From Phycisphaeraceae bacterium (GTDB lineage Bacteria; Planctomycetota; Phycisphaerae; Phycisphaerales; UBA1924): a DNA stretch of 64,000 nt. Below are positions 34,829 to 44,610 of the stretch, piece by piece. The notes under the pieces are model-generated. The model made no database searches. It saw nothing but the letters and a program-made list of their open reading frames with translations, and was not told where the DNA came from. The DNA lies in contig JAHCJI010000004.1 of assembly GCA_026126305.1 (NCBI GenBank), positions 62,001 through 126,000 on the forward strand. Reading direction: 5' to 3'. The translations under genes were made by a program, and so were the position numbers. How positions within the stretch are numbered: position 1 is the first letter of the stretch; the number at the start of each line of letters is the position of its first letter.

Positions 34829-35779
34829 ATGTCTACCTCTCAGAGCTCATCCGTGCGACATCCAAGATTGCTGATTACCGGAATTGCTGGTTTTCTCGGC
34901 CAGCATCTGGCTCGCGTCGCCGCCGAAGCGGGCTGGGACGTCTGTGGCGTTGTCCGGCAGCATGGCATCGCTGGCTATAACACCGTTCGGGCCGACTTGG
35001 CCGAGCCGGGAGCCGCGATCGATGCCATAGAACGATTGTCACCAGACGCCGTGGTCCACGCGGCAGCCAACGCACGCACCAACGAGTGCGAGCGCTACCC
35101 AGAGGCGGCCTGGCGAGACAATGTGCGGGCAACCGAACTGCTCGCCTTGGCCTGCGCATCGGGCACCCCCGGTCCGCCTTTCGTCGTATGCTCGACCGAC
35201 CTCGTCTTCGACGGCGAGCGGCCTGGAGGTATGTACACCGAAGATGATCTCACGAACCCAATCAATGTCTACGGTCGCAGTAAACGGGCCATGGAAGAAC
35301 GCCTGGCCGAGCTCGGCTCGCACGCCGTGATCGCACGCTTGCCGTTGCTCTTTGGTCCACCTGCCACGACCGATGCGCCAGGATCGTTCCTGGGCGGGTG
35401 GATCGACCAACTCAAGAGCGGGCGGGAGTTGGTGCTCTTCACCGACGAGTGGCGCACACCCTTGAGCGCCCGCGAGGCGGCCCGGGGCGTGCTGGCAGCC
35501 GTCGAAAAGGGTCGTCCCGGTGTGTGCTACCACTTGGCCGGACCGCAGCGCATCAGCCGCCATGAACTAGGCAAGGCTTTCGCCCATCATGCCGAACGCT
35601 GGCTGGGTTTCGACGCTGGGCTCATCCGCCCGGGCCTTCGGGCCGACGTGCCCATGCCCGCACCCCGAGCCGCCGACGTCTCGCTGGACGGTTCGCGGGC
35701 CAACGCCGAACTCGGATTTTCCCCCGCCCCGCTCGATGGCGAACTGGCTTGGACGGCCCGCGTGATGGCAGAGATTTAA
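34829..35779 (+). CDS. NAD-dependent sugar-nucleotide reductase/epimerase (RmlD-like SDR)
   Basis: A 316-residue extended short-chain dehydrogenase. The NAD-binding GIAGFLGQHL lies near residue 18, the catalytic Ser in FVVCSTDLVFDGE and the pair Tyr-x-x-x-Lys in VYGRSK. DTDP-4-dehydrorhamnose reductases share the STDxVFDG and (N)xYGxxK motifs, so an RmlD-like role (making an activated deoxysugar in the cytoplasm) is likely. Its stop overlaps the convergent GH35-like stop by 4 bases (TTTAA). No other rml genes are adjacent. Confidence 0.82.
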   Translation: MSTSQSSSVRHPRLLITGIAGFLGQHLARVAAEAGWDVCGVVRQHGIAGYNTVRADLAEPGAAIDAIERLSPDAVVHAAANARTNECERYPEAAWRDNVRATELLALACASGTPGPPFVVCSTDLVFDGERPGGMYTEDDLTNPINVYGRSKRAMEERLAELGSHAVIARLPLLFGPPATTDAPGSFLGGWIDQLKSGRELVLFTDEWRTPLSAREAARGVLAAVEKGRPGVCYHLAGPQRISRHELGKAFAHHAERWLGFDAGLIRPGLRADVPMPAPRAADVSLDGSRANAELGFSPAPLDGELAWTARVMAEI

Positions 35780-38559
35780 GGCAACGCCCGAAGCACGGCC
35801 CCTCCCGTGTCGTAGGCCAGTTTCACCTTGGCCGGAGCCGCGCCGTGTTCGTCGAAGAGCACCACCTCATTGTGCCGACCGATCTTCAGCCATGAGGTTG
35901 GGACGGACATCAACGCGGAGTTCCCAGTCGCCTTCTTGTCGGCGGTAGCCACAAAGTACCGGCCCAGATGCTGGCTGTTGATGTATACCTGCCCCTTGGT
36001 CATGCCAGCCAGGTCGAGCACCAGGGGCATGTCCGTGGCCGAGGCCTCAAAAGTCGACTTCCACCACGTCGGCCCGCCAACCGACTTCAAAGAAGTCTTG
36101 GCCACAGGCTCGAAAGCGGTTGGTGCTGGTCGCTCCCATTTGGCAAACGCCCAACTCGTCTTGGCGGTCACCTCGTTCACTCCCTCGTCCAACCGCAATG
36201 CGGCTTGCACAGCCGGGAGCATCGCCTGGGCATCATCCATGCTGGCTGGCCCGACCGCGCCGTCATCATGCAACGCAAGGTGCAGCACGTTGGCTCCGCG
36301 GCGGATTTCCTCGGGCTCCAGACGCAGACCCGTAAAGCCCGCTTCGTCGAAGCACGCTACGGGCTGGTCGTTGATGACCAAGAGTCCACGGCCCAGCCCC
36401 CCACCAATGGACATGAAGATCGGGCTCTTGCGGCGGTGCGTGAAGGTCCACGTGAAGCGGAAAGGCGATGTGTGGTCGTTCTGATGGACCAGCCACATCG
36501 GGGAACGGAAGGCAAGGAGATCCATGGGCGGGTGCTGCTCGACCGCGCAGGCGGTCATCTCTACCGGCTGGATCTCATAGACATGCCCGAAGACCCCCTT
36601 GCGCTCACCAAAAAGAATGCCCGCCGCCGCCCGGCCCAGGTTCTCAGCCAAGACCACCAGCGAGGCATCGCCCTTGGGCAACTTCGCATCCACCGTGTCG
36701 GATGCCCCCGGCCCAAAACCGGCCATCCCCAACGGCTGGCCGTCCAAGAACACATGCAAGCGATCGGCGGCCTCTGGGAAGGCCAGCCGGACTTTCTCGC
36801 CGGCGAGCTTGCCAAACATCCGATACCAGCCATAGCCCGACGGTGCTCCCAGCGTGGACAAGTCTGCCGGGCCGTCGATGCTGGCATACTTGGCGCTCTG
36901 ACCGGTGCAGTAGTCCTGCGTATCGGCCATCGACCACTCCAGCGAGATGCGCTTGGGGCCCTTCTTAGTCGATACTTCAAATGTGTGGTTGCGCACGCTC
37001 GCATCGGACTCTACCGTCTGATAGCCCTTGGAGCCGGGCAAAGCGATGGGCGAGCCATCGGCGTGCAGCCCCGCAACGCCAAAGAACGCCCGCCCTTCAT
37101 GCACAAAGCACTCGTCGGCTTGCTGCTCGTTGCAGACGATGACGAGCACGCCCTCGTGCAGCACGGCCTGCGGGCTCTTGCCGCGCGGCACGGTGACGCT
37201 CAGCAACGAGCCGTTGATGCTCACCATGCCCTCACTGGCCGCAGGGCCGTAGGCCACGATCATCGCGCCAGAACTGGTCAACATGCTCAGGTTGGTGAAG
37301 TCCAGCGTGTGCTTGCTGGTCAGCTTCACGTTATGAAGCAGCCAGGCCACGCCCTGCTCGCCAAGGTGGACCGGAAGCGGCGTGCCATCGGCCAGCAACA
37401 ACGTACAGGATGCCTTGTTGCGTGTCGTGCCGCTGGAGGCGGCCAGATCGAACACGAACGCCACACCCCCCTGCGAACCACTGAGCTGAACGATCGAGAC
37501 CTGCCCCTTGGAGTCACGCGGTGGCTCGCCCGGATGCACGACGATCGGGCGCAAGTCCGGATTCAAATGTGCCAGAACACGCCCGAACGTGCTGGCGAAC
37601 AGGCAGCCGCGTCGAGCCAAGAGCATCGCGGGCGTCGCGCGACCCGCCGAATCGACAAGCCCGCCACGATCCGTCGCCGCATAGGCCCACGAACGATTGG
37701 CAAGCCGACCGCCCGAGAATCCGATGTGGCTGCCCGGAGCAAAACGAGCGAGCGTGAACTGGCCCGCCCCCGCAAGAATCTCACTGATCCGTCGCAACAG
37801 CAGGCCACCATCCACCGGCTCGGCCTTCTGACCCCACACGGGAATGTCGCCGCCAGACAGGTCGAGCACAAGCCGGGGACGATCGGGGCGCACCTCGGAC
37901 ATTTGTCGCAGCGAGGCCAGGAGGTCGTCGTTGCCCACCCAGCAATCGATCTCGGCTTCTTCGCCCGCCCACAGATTGTTGGAGTTGATGACCGGCACAC
38001 TCAGCCCGGCCTCGCGGATATAGCGATACAACTCGCCCAGATATTTCGAGGCAAGTTCGTTGTCGCCACAGGTCCATTGGTGCTCGTTCTGAACGAGCAG
38101 GATGGGCCCGCCCTTGCCCGCGGCATTAATCTGGAGATCGCGGATCTGCTCGGCCACGGCGCCGATGAACCGAGAGCACGCTTCCAGGAATTGCCCGCTG
38201 TCGGCCCGCAATTCATGCGCGGGCAAGCGCGTCAGCCATGTCGGCAGACCGCCAAAATCATGGTCGTCTCCCAGCACCGGGCCAAGCCGCAGAATCACGT
38301 ATAAACCAGCATCGTGCGCCATCTCCACGAACGCACGCAGGTCCGAATCGCCCGAAAACTCGAAGTGCCCGGGCAGTGGCTCGTGCCGCGACCAAACCAC
38401 CGGCAACAGCACGGTGTTCAAACCGGCCAGCTTTGCGGCGTGCAAGTGGTCGGCCCACTCGGCCCGCGGAGCCCGTGCATAGGAGACCGTTCCACCCACG
38501 ATCCAGATGCGTCGGCCATCGAGCATGAAACTTCGGCTGTCAAACGTCACGGTGGGCAT
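35776..38559 (-). CDS. GH35 beta-galactosidase-like protein with replaced catalytic residues
   Basis: A 927-residue protein with a GH35 TIM barrel (about 1-330) and several beta-sandwich jelly-roll domains to the end, the standard beta-galactosidase layout. Early strands match well: GGTVSYARAPRAEWADHL, WSRHEPLPGHFEF and YVILRLGPV. At the acid/base strand the family reads VQ-x-ENEY, but here it is VQNEHQW (156-162), putting Gln161 at the acid/base Glu. At the nucleophile strand the family has TEF-x-x-GW, but here it is LDLSGGDIPVWG, putting Asp233 at the Glu. So either it is catalytically dead (a carbohydrate-binding pseudoenzyme) or it works differently. No signal peptide is visible. A GGGAG lies before the ATG at 38559. 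It is convergent with the RmlD-like gene. Confidence 0.8.
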   Translation of the reverse strand: MPTVTFDSRSFMLDGRRIWIVGGTVSYARAPRAEWADHLHAAKLAGLNTVLLPVVWSRHEPLPGHFEFSGDSDLRAFVEMAHDAGLYVILRLGPVLGDDHDFGGLPTWLTRLPAHELRADSGQFLEACSRFIGAVAEQIRDLQINAAGKGGPILLVQNEHQWTCGDNELASKYLGELYRYIREAGLSVPVINSNNLWAGEEAEIDCWVGNDDLLASLRQMSEVRPDRPRLVLDLSGGDIPVWGQKAEPVDGGLLLRRISEILAGAGQFTLARFAPGSHIGFSGGRLANRSWAYAATDRGGLVDSAGRATPAMLLARRGCLFASTFGRVLAHLNPDLRPIVVHPGEPPRDSKGQVSIVQLSGSQGGVAFVFDLAASSGTTRNKASCTLLLADGTPLPVHLGEQGVAWLLHNVKLTSKHTLDFTNLSMLTSSGAMIVAYGPAASEGMVSINGSLLSVTVPRGKSPQAVLHEGVLVIVCNEQQADECFVHEGRAFFGVAGLHADGSPIALPGSKGYQTVESDASVRNHTFEVSTKKGPKRISLEWSMADTQDYCTGQSAKYASIDGPADLSTLGAPSGYGWYRMFGKLAGEKVRLAFPEAADRLHVFLDGQPLGMAGFGPGASDTVDAKLPKGDASLVVLAENLGRAAAGILFGERKGVFGHVYEIQPVEMTACAVEQHPPMDLLAFRSPMWLVHQNDHTSPFRFTWTFTHRRKSPIFMSIGGGLGRGLLVINDQPVACFDEAGFTGLRLEPEEIRRGANVLHLALHDDGAVGPASMDDAQAMLPAVQAALRLDEGVNEVTAKTSWAFAKWERPAPTAFEPVAKTSLKSVGGPTWWKSTFEASATDMPLVLDLAGMTKGQVYINSQHLGRYFVATADKKATGNSALMSVPTSWLKIGRHNEVVLFDEHGAAPAKVKLAYDTGGAVLRALP

Positions 38560-38743
38560 CGCGGCGACTCCCGTACGATCTCAAGAACGACGAGTCACGG
38601 ACATCCTGTTAAAAACCAAACATTTCGACCGTCCTGAGATGAACCGGGATATTAGACACCCTGTTCGGATTTGGCTACCCGTCTCATCCCCTTTTCCATG
38701 TCGGCCGCAACCATCTTCCTGCCCGGACGTACCATCGCCGCTC

Positions 38744-40570
38744 ATGCCCACGACGCAGAACACCATCGCTTTCCGCCGTTGCATCCCGATGACAACGCTC
38801 CTGCTCGCCTTGTCGGGTTGTGGCGGGCTTGCTCGCATCGACCATCGGATCGACAACCTCACGCTCGACCGTTCCGCGCTGCTGGGAACCGAGGCCGCCA
38901 CGCCCGATCGCCGGTTCCGTATCGGCCCGGTCGAGGACGTGGAGCGCTCAGCCCAGTACACCCGCCAGCCGCCCACGCGCAACCCCGACACGCGCGACCT
39001 GTTTTATGTCCAGGCCGATGCCGCCCGGCTCGAAGCCCAAGCGGTGGAAGCCCGGCTCGATCGGTACTACAGCGAATCCCTGGGCATCCCGCTGGAGAGC
39101 ATCGGCTACCGAGAGGACATGGCCACCGAAGACCTGCCGCCACCACCGCCGATTCCTGACAACGTGCTGGTGCTCGATCTTTCGGCCGTGCTGGCACAAT
39201 CGCAACGAACGGCCCGGGAGTTTCTCGACGCGCAGGAAGATTACATCCTCTCGGCCATCGGACTGTTGCGCGAGCGGCATTTGTGGGGCCCAAGGCTCTT
39301 CAATGACACGACGGTACAGGTTTCCGGGCGGGGCGACCAGGGGACCTTTGACAGCGCGCTGGCGATCATCAACGAACTGCGGCTCACCCAGCGATTACCC
39401 AGTGGCGGTGATGTCGCCGCCCGATGGATCGTCAACGCCACCGAGCAATTACGATCGGCGGCCACCGAAGACTACCGCCAATCGTCCGAATTGGTCTTCG
39501 ACGCCAGCCTGCCGCTGTTGCGTGGAGCGGGCTCGGTGGCCAGGGATGATCTGATCCAGGCGGAACGCAACCTCGTGTATGCCGCTCGTGCGTTCGAGGA
39601 TTTTCGCCGAGATTTTGTGGTCAACATCGCTTCGACCTACTTCGGGTTGCTCCAGCAGGCCGCGAGCATCCGCAACCAGCAGGAACAATTGCGAAATCTC
39701 CGCCAGACCCTGGAACGCCAGCGTGCCCGCCAGCAAGCCGGCGAGATCGCCTTGTTCGAGATCTCCATCACCGAGAGCCAGGTGCTCAGCACCAGCAACT
39801 CGCTCCAGAGCAGTTACGAGCGCTACGTCCTCGCCCTGGATAGTTTCAAGATCCGACTGGGCCTGGACCCTTCCACGCCCGTGGCCTTGGCACCACTGGA
39901 CCTCGAGCTGAACGACCCCGTAGCCACGCCCACCGAGGCCGCCCAACTCGCCTTGCTCTACCGTCTCGACCTCCAGACCACACGAGATCGTGTGCTCGAC
40001 GCACGACGCGCCGTCGCAAACAGCCGCAACAATCTCCTGCCAGACCTGAACGCAACCGCACAGGTCGGCCTGCCTACAGACCCCAACCAGGACCAGGCGG
40101 GCCTGGCCTTCGATCCCGATTCGCTGCGGTACCAGGCCGGCCTGAGATTCAGCCTGCCCCTCGACCGAGAGACCGAACGCCTCTCCCTCCGTTCCAACCA
40201 GATCGCTCTCGAACGGGCCCTGCGAAATTTCGAACGCTCGCGAGACCAGGTTGTCGTCGAGGCCCGCAGCCGCCTGCGGAACATCGAGGTCGCCCGTTTC
40301 CAGCTCATCCTCGCCGAGCGGCAGGTCCAGATCAACGAACTACGGCTCGAAGAGCAACGCATTCGAGAGGACGAAATCACCCCCCAGCAACTGGTCGATA
40401 CGCTCGCGGAACTGCTCAACGCCCGCAACGCGCGTGACGCCGCCGTCACCGACCTTCGGGTGGCCATCCTCCAGTACCTGCGAGACACCGGTCAGCTGCG
40501 AATCGGCAGAGATGGGGAAGTCCTGCCCTTACCCGGGATGAACACCATTTCCGGGCCGAACAACCCGTGA
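38744..40570 (+). CDS. TolC-family outer-membrane channel lipoprotein
   Basis: A 608-residue lipoprotein of the outer-membrane efflux family. The lipobox LSGC (hydrophobic LLLALSGC) is at about 20-28, and the ATG at 38744 was chosen for it. Long alpha-helical coiled-coil stretches (QEQLRNLRQTLERQRARQQAGE, and a second, similar set after about 480) are the TolC barrel helices. They form a trimeric channel linking an inner-membrane pump to the outer membrane. The first 200 residues, before the barrel, are an unusual addition. No pump (RND or ABC) gene is beside it, so its partner is elsewhere. Confidence 0.85.
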   Translation: MPTTQNTIAFRRCIPMTTLLLALSGCGGLARIDHRIDNLTLDRSALLGTEAATPDRRFRIGPVEDVERSAQYTRQPPTRNPDTRDLFYVQADAARLEAQAVEARLDRYYSESLGIPLESIGYREDMATEDLPPPPPIPDNVLVLDLSAVLAQSQRTAREFLDAQEDYILSAIGLLRERHLWGPRLFNDTTVQVSGRGDQGTFDSALAIINELRLTQRLPSGGDVAARWIVNATEQLRSAATEDYRQSSELVFDASLPLLRGAGSVARDDLIQAERNLVYAARAFEDFRRDFVVNIASTYFGLLQQAASIRNQQEQLRNLRQTLERQRARQQAGEIALFEISITESQVLSTSNSLQSSYERYVLALDSFKIRLGLDPSTPVALAPLDLELNDPVATPTEAAQLALLYRLDLQTTRDRVLDARRAVANSRNNLLPDLNATAQVGLPTDPNQDQAGLAFDPDSLRYQAGLRFSLPLDRETERLSLRSNQIALERALRNFERSRDQVVVEARSRLRNIEVARFQLILAERQVQINELRLEEQRIREDEITPQQLVDTLAELLNARNARDAAVTDLRVAILQYLRDTGQLRIGRDGEVLPLPGMNTISGPNNP

Positions 40571-40633
40571 TGGCCGCCAGGACAGGTCTAGACTCAACCC
40601 AGACAAGTCACGCACACGTCTGGGGATTGTTCG

Positions 40634-42250
40634 ATGACCGCGCACTCACAAAATCAGCTTGGAAGCGTTCAAGATGCAGGCGTTGTGATCGTTGGCGGCG
40701 GACTTGCCGGCCTGGCAGCCGCGGTGGAACTCGCGTCCAAGGGTGTCCCGGTCACCATCGTTGAGGCCAACAACCACCTGGGCGGCAAGATGAACCTCCT
40801 GGAAGAAGGTGGCTTCACCTTCGACATGGGGCCAACCATCATCACCATGCCCCAGGTGCTCAAGGGCATCATTTCTCGTGCCGGGCGTGATCCAGCCGAC
40901 TACATCGACCTCATCGACCTCGACCCACAATGGCGTTGTTTCTTCGATGATGGCACACGCATCGACCTGCGCCGTGACGCGCGTCAGTGGGCTGCGGATT
41001 TGGACTCCCAGTTCCCCGAATCGAAACCCGGGGAAGGATTCCTCAAGTTCTACAACTTCAGCCAGCGCATGTACCGCCTCAGCGAGAAGGTGTTCTTCTA
41101 CAAAGACCTTGGCGGCATCGCAGACATGATCCGCAAGCCGCCAACCGAGCCCGGCGTGGCGCGCGACGCGATGGCCATGCGACTCTACTCGACCGTCGGT
41201 ACCACCATCGAAAAAATGATCCCCGAACCGCACGTCCGGCAGGTTTGCGAGCACTTCCTCCAGTATGTCGGTTCGAGCCCGTTCATGGCCCCCGCTGTCC
41301 TGAGCCTCATTTGTGCAGCACAACTCGACCACGGCTGCTGGTATCCCATGGGCGGCACACGCATGGTCGCCCGATCGCTCGAACGCATCGCCGACGAACT
41401 CGGTGTCCAACGTGTCTCGGGGCGCCGCGTCACGAAGATACTCACCCAAGGCGAACGAGCCACGGGCGTGCAGCTCGACGATGGGCGCCACATCGACACC
41501 GCCGCGGTGGTCTCCAATTGCGACGTCCAGCGGACATATGCCGCCCTGCTCCAAGGCCAGAGTGGTGCCGCGCTCCAGCAGCGCCGTATCGCAGAGCAGT
41601 ACAAGCCCGCGTGCAGCGGTCTGGTGCTCTACCTGGGCCTGCGTCGCCAGTACGACCACCTGGCCCACCACAATTTCCTCTTCTCACGCGACAGCCACCA
41701 GGAGTTTGACGATATCTATCGCAAGGGCATCCCCGCCCGAGATCCCACCCTCTACATCGCCGCCCCATCGCGAACCGATCCCAACCAGGCACCCCAGGGA
41801 TGCGAGGCTCTCTACATCCTCATCCACACGGCCGCTCTCGACGAACGCCACCAGTGGCTCGACCGCGCCGGTAAGCCCGGCAAGACACTGGCCGAGTACC
41901 GGCCCATCGTCATCGACAAACTCAAACACCATGGAATGGAAGACATCGAGGATCACATCGCCATCGAGAGGTATCTCACCCCGCCCCAGATCGATCGCAT
42001 GTACAATGCCTCGGGCGGGGCGATCTACGGCCTGGCCTCGCACGGCCGGCTCAAGGGCGGCTTCAAGCCGCGCAACCGGTCCAAGATTCTGCCCAACCTC
42101 TACCTCGCCGGCGGAAGTGTGAACCCGGGCCCGGGCGTGCCCATGGTGCTCATGAGCGGCGTCACGGCGGCATGGTCCCTGTGCGAAGACTTTGGCATCA
42201 GCGTGCAAACTTCCACAAACAGCACACCAATGGCCTTGGCCAACGCGTGA
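40634..42250 (+). CDS. carotenoid desaturase/oxidase of the CrtI/CrtN/CrtP family
   Basis: A 538-residue FAD-dependent enzyme. The dinucleotide-binding motif VVIVGGGLAGLAAAVELASKG lies near residue 17. FTFDMGPTIITMP follows near 62, and the C-terminal NLYLAGGSVNPGPGVPMVLMSG is the carotenoid desaturase signature. This family adds double bonds to phytoene or dehydrosqualene (CrtI, CrtN) or oxidises the terminal methyl of diaponeurosporene (CrtP). It is followed by an acyltransferase and a glycosyltransferase like CrtO and CrtQ, which favours the CrtP-type role. It is membrane-associated. No phytoene or dehydrosqualene synthase is in the window. Confidence 0.88.
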   Translation: MTAHSQNQLGSVQDAGVVIVGGGLAGLAAAVELASKGVPVTIVEANNHLGGKMNLLEEGGFTFDMGPTIITMPQVLKGIISRAGRDPADYIDLIDLDPQWRCFFDDGTRIDLRRDARQWAADLDSQFPESKPGEGFLKFYNFSQRMYRLSEKVFFYKDLGGIADMIRKPPTEPGVARDAMAMRLYSTVGTTIEKMIPEPHVRQVCEHFLQYVGSSPFMAPAVLSLICAAQLDHGCWYPMGGTRMVARSLERIADELGVQRVSGRRVTKILTQGERATGVQLDDGRHIDTAAVVSNCDVQRTYAALLQGQSGAALQQRRIAEQYKPACSGLVLYLGLRRQYDHLAHHNFLFSRDSHQEFDDIYRKGIPARDPTLYIAAPSRTDPNQAPQGCEALYILIHTAALDERHQWLDRAGKPGKTLAEYRPIVIDKLKHHGMEDIEDHIAIERYLTPPQIDRMYNASGGAIYGLASHGRLKGGFKPRNRSKILPNLYLAGGSVNPGPGVPMVLMSGVTAAWSLCEDFGISVQTSTNSTPMALANA

Positions 42251-42257
42251 GGCACGC

Positions 42258-43073
42258 GTGCATCCGCCACCGGCCATCTTGCCCCAGCAACGCAAAGAGT
42301 GGTTCTGCCGACTCTTCCAGTGGTACAGCCGCCGTCTGCTCTTGAAAAACTTCAACGCCGTACGCATCGAACCAGCAAGCGACAAGGTCTTGGAGAGCCT
42401 GGACACGCACGAAGGCCCCACCATGCTGCTGCTCAATCACCAGAGTTGGTGGGACCCCATCCTTTCCGCCGCACTTGCTCGGCAGTTCTCGCCAGGCCGA
42501 CAGGTCTTCGCGCCGATGGACCGAGTGATGGTGAAGCAGTTCGCGTTCATGCGAAGACTGGGCATCTTTGGGGTCGATCTCGACGATCCGAGTGCGTACA
42601 AAGGAATGGTCCAGTACGCAACAGATCTGGCACGGCACCATCCAAGACCAAGTTTCTGGATCACGCCCCAGGGACGATTCGTCGACGTGCGTGCCCCCCT
42701 CGAACTACGCCCCGGAGCGGCGGCCATCGCCGGTCGCTTGCATAAGTATGCAGCGCCGCCACGCGTCGTGTGCCTGGCTGTCGAGTATCCATTCTGGGAT
42801 GACCGCAAGCCCGAACTCCTCTTGCTTGCCCGTCCCTGCCCGACACCACCTAGGCCCACCACCAGCCTCTGGCATCGGGAAATGTCCCGCACCCTGGCCG
42901 AGGCCATGCACGAGCTTTCCAAGTTGGCTATCGCACGCAAACCCAAGGCCCTCGACATCCTCTTCGGCCGAGGCGCCTCGGGCGTCAACCCTGTCTACGA
43001 CACCATCTTGCGTATCACAGGGCGGCAGACCGCCATCTCGACGCAAGACTCACGCGCGGAGCCTTCGCCGTGA
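42258..43073 (+). CDS. 1-acylglycerol-3-phosphate-type acyltransferase, CrtO-like position
   Basis: A 271-residue PlsC-superfamily acyltransferase. The catalytic H-x4-D is NHQSWWD (His61, Asp66); ITPQGRF near 140 is the third motif (family EGTR), here with QGR in place of EGTR. Such enzymes transfer an acyl chain from acyl-ACP or acyl-CoA to a hydroxyl at the membrane. A GTG at 42258, 7 bases after the previous stop with GAGG upstream, is chosen. Its place between the CrtP-like and glycosyltransferase genes suggests it acylates the carotenoid glycoside, as CrtO does in staphyloxanthin. The link is an inference. Confidence 0.8.
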   Translation: MHPPPAILPQQRKEWFCRLFQWYSRRLLLKNFNAVRIEPASDKVLESLDTHEGPTMLLLNHQSWWDPILSAALARQFSPGRQVFAPMDRVMVKQFAFMRRLGIFGVDLDDPSAYKGMVQYATDLARHHPRPSFWITPQGRFVDVRAPLELRPGAAAIAGRLHKYAAPPRVVCLAVEYPFWDDRKPELLLLARPCPTPPRPTTSLWHREMSRTLAEAMHELSKLAIARKPKALDILFGRGASGVNPVYDTILRITGRQTAISTQDSRAEPSP

Positions 43074-44224
43074 TCATCGCCCTGCTGCTCGGCTTTTCCC
43101 TGCTTGTTTCGCTGGGTGCTCTGGCGATGACCCTTGCCAATCTGCGACTGTACCGGTGTCCATCCGGCAGCGTCGAACCTGTCCAGGCGTTTGTCAGCGT
43201 GTGCATCCCCGCACGCAACGAAGAGGCCAACATAGAGGACTGCGTCCGCTCACTCCTGGCGTCGACCCATGCCCGCCTCGAGATCCTCGTCTATGACGAC
43301 CAGAGCACCGACGCAACGCCCAAGATCCTCTCGCAATTAGCCGACGAAGACCAGCGTGTCCGACCGCTCGCCGCGATTCCCTTGCCACCGGGATGGAACG
43401 GCAAGCAGCACGCCTGCTGGCAGTGCGCCAACCACGCCTCGGGCGAGTACCTCCTCTTCACCGATGCTGATGTGCGATTCGAACCCACTGCCATCGCCAC
43501 CGCCTTGGCCGCATGGAGCTCGCTGGACACCAATCACCAAGTGCCACTGGGCCTGATCTCGACCTTCCCTCGCCAGATCGTCCGGTCGCCCGCCGAAGTC
43601 CTGCTCGTGCCCATGATCTTCTTCATCCTCTTCGCCTATCTGCCCATGTTCCGGATGCGGGGCACGACCGATCCTTCCACATCGGCAGCCTGCGGCCAGT
43701 TCATACTCGTCAGCCGACCGTGCTACGACGCTTTCGGCGGACACGCGGCCTTCAAAGACACCATGCACGACGGCGTCAAGATGCCACGAGAGGCCCGAAG
43801 GGCAGGTTTTACAACCGACCTTTTCGATGGCACGGCGATCGCCTCGGTCCGTATGTACGACAGCCTGACTTCGACCTGGAAGGGGTTTGCCAAGAACGCC
43901 TACGAGGGACTGGGTTCGCCCGCTCTTTTGGTATTCCTGACCTTCCTCCATCTCCTTGGCCATCTCCTGCCTTGGGTCACCTTGCCAGTGTTGTTACTCA
44001 TGGAGCCCGCTGTGACACCTGCATTGCTCCTGGCCAAACTGGCCATCGGCTGCCAGATCGCCCTTCGAGGTCTCCTGGCCTGGCGATTCCGATTACCGAT
44101 CCTCACGGCCTTGCTCCACCCCCTGGGCGTGTTGGCCATGGTTCTGGTCCAGTGGGACAGTTTCCGCCTGCATCGCTCCGGGAAGCGGTCTTGGAGAGGC
44201 CGGGCGGCCCAGACCACCCCATGA
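43070..44224 (+). CDS. glycosyltransferase family 2, CrtQ-like position
   Basis: A 384-residue GT2 enzyme with an N-terminal membrane segment (2-25). FVSVCIPARNEEANI (about 41-55) is followed by the nucleotide-binding YDDQSTD. The metal-binding FTDADVRF has Asp132 and Asp134. Three or more membrane segments follow near the end (about 290-375). In the staphyloxanthin pathway CrtQ glucosylates the C30 carotenoid acid; gene order here (CrtP-like, acyltransferase, GT2) is close to that set. Alternatively it resembles hopanoid-associated transferases. The start is a GTG overlapping the previous stop (GTGA). Confidence 0.8.
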   Translation: MIIALLLGFSLLVSLGALAMTLANLRLYRCPSGSVEPVQAFVSVCIPARNEEANIEDCVRSLLASTHARLEILVYDDQSTDATPKILSQLADEDQRVRPLAAIPLPPGWNGKQHACWQCANHASGEYLLFTDADVRFEPTAIATALAAWSSLDTNHQVPLGLISTFPRQIVRSPAEVLLVPMIFFILFAYLPMFRMRGTTDPSTSAACGQFILVSRPCYDAFGGHAAFKDTMHDGVKMPREARRAGFTTDLFDGTAIASVRMYDSLTSTWKGFAKNAYEGLGSPALLVFLTFLHLLGHLLPWVTLPVLLLMEPAVTPALLLAKLAIGCQIALRGLLAWRFRLPILTALLHPLGVLAMVLVQWDSFRLHRSGKRSWRGRAAQTTP

Positions 44225-44324
44225 GCCCATTCCGCTGGGCTGGGGCCCCCCGCTTGGTCGATGTTGGGCTTGAGTGCCATAATCAGGCGGTTTGTTCGAG
44301 CCCATTCGGTACAATGGCGGCATC

Positions 44325-44573
44325 ATGAATCCCAACCACGTGCCAAGACGCAACAGGCCCATGACCCTCGCGGAGGCCTTCCGCCTCACCCACGAACGTT
44401 GGCTCAACCGGGCTCTGAAGTACCCCCACCGATACCCCACGATACCCTCCATCCGGGTGGAGTCCGGCGGGTTCGACAACCTGACGCGGACACCCCTGGG
44501 AAGGGCATGGGCCGACCAGTGGTGGCACGATACATTCCGATCCCTGGAAGTCCAGCCATCCGATTCACCCTGA
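44325..44573 (+). CDS. small basic hypothetical protein, 82 residues
   Basis: A short gene between the glycosyltransferase and a membrane protein gene, 37 bases before the next start. The protein is basic and Trp/Arg-rich (ERWLNRALKYPHRYP; RAWADQWWHDTF), with no known family. The ribosome site before the ATG is weak. It could equally be an accidental frame. Confidence 0.4.
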   Translation: MNPNHVPRRNRPMTLAEAFRLTHERWLNRALKYPHRYPTIPSIRVESGGFDNLTRTPLGRAWADQWWHDTFRSLEVQPSDSP

Positions 44574-44610
44574 CCTGAACCCTCGCCATCGACTGCCTCC
44601 CGGAGGATCC

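Noticed and set aside
44224..44241. AGCCCA/TGGGCT hairpin after the CrtQ-like gene
   Set aside because: Only 6 bp, partly overlapping the stop codon, and no T-tract; too weak to call a terminator.
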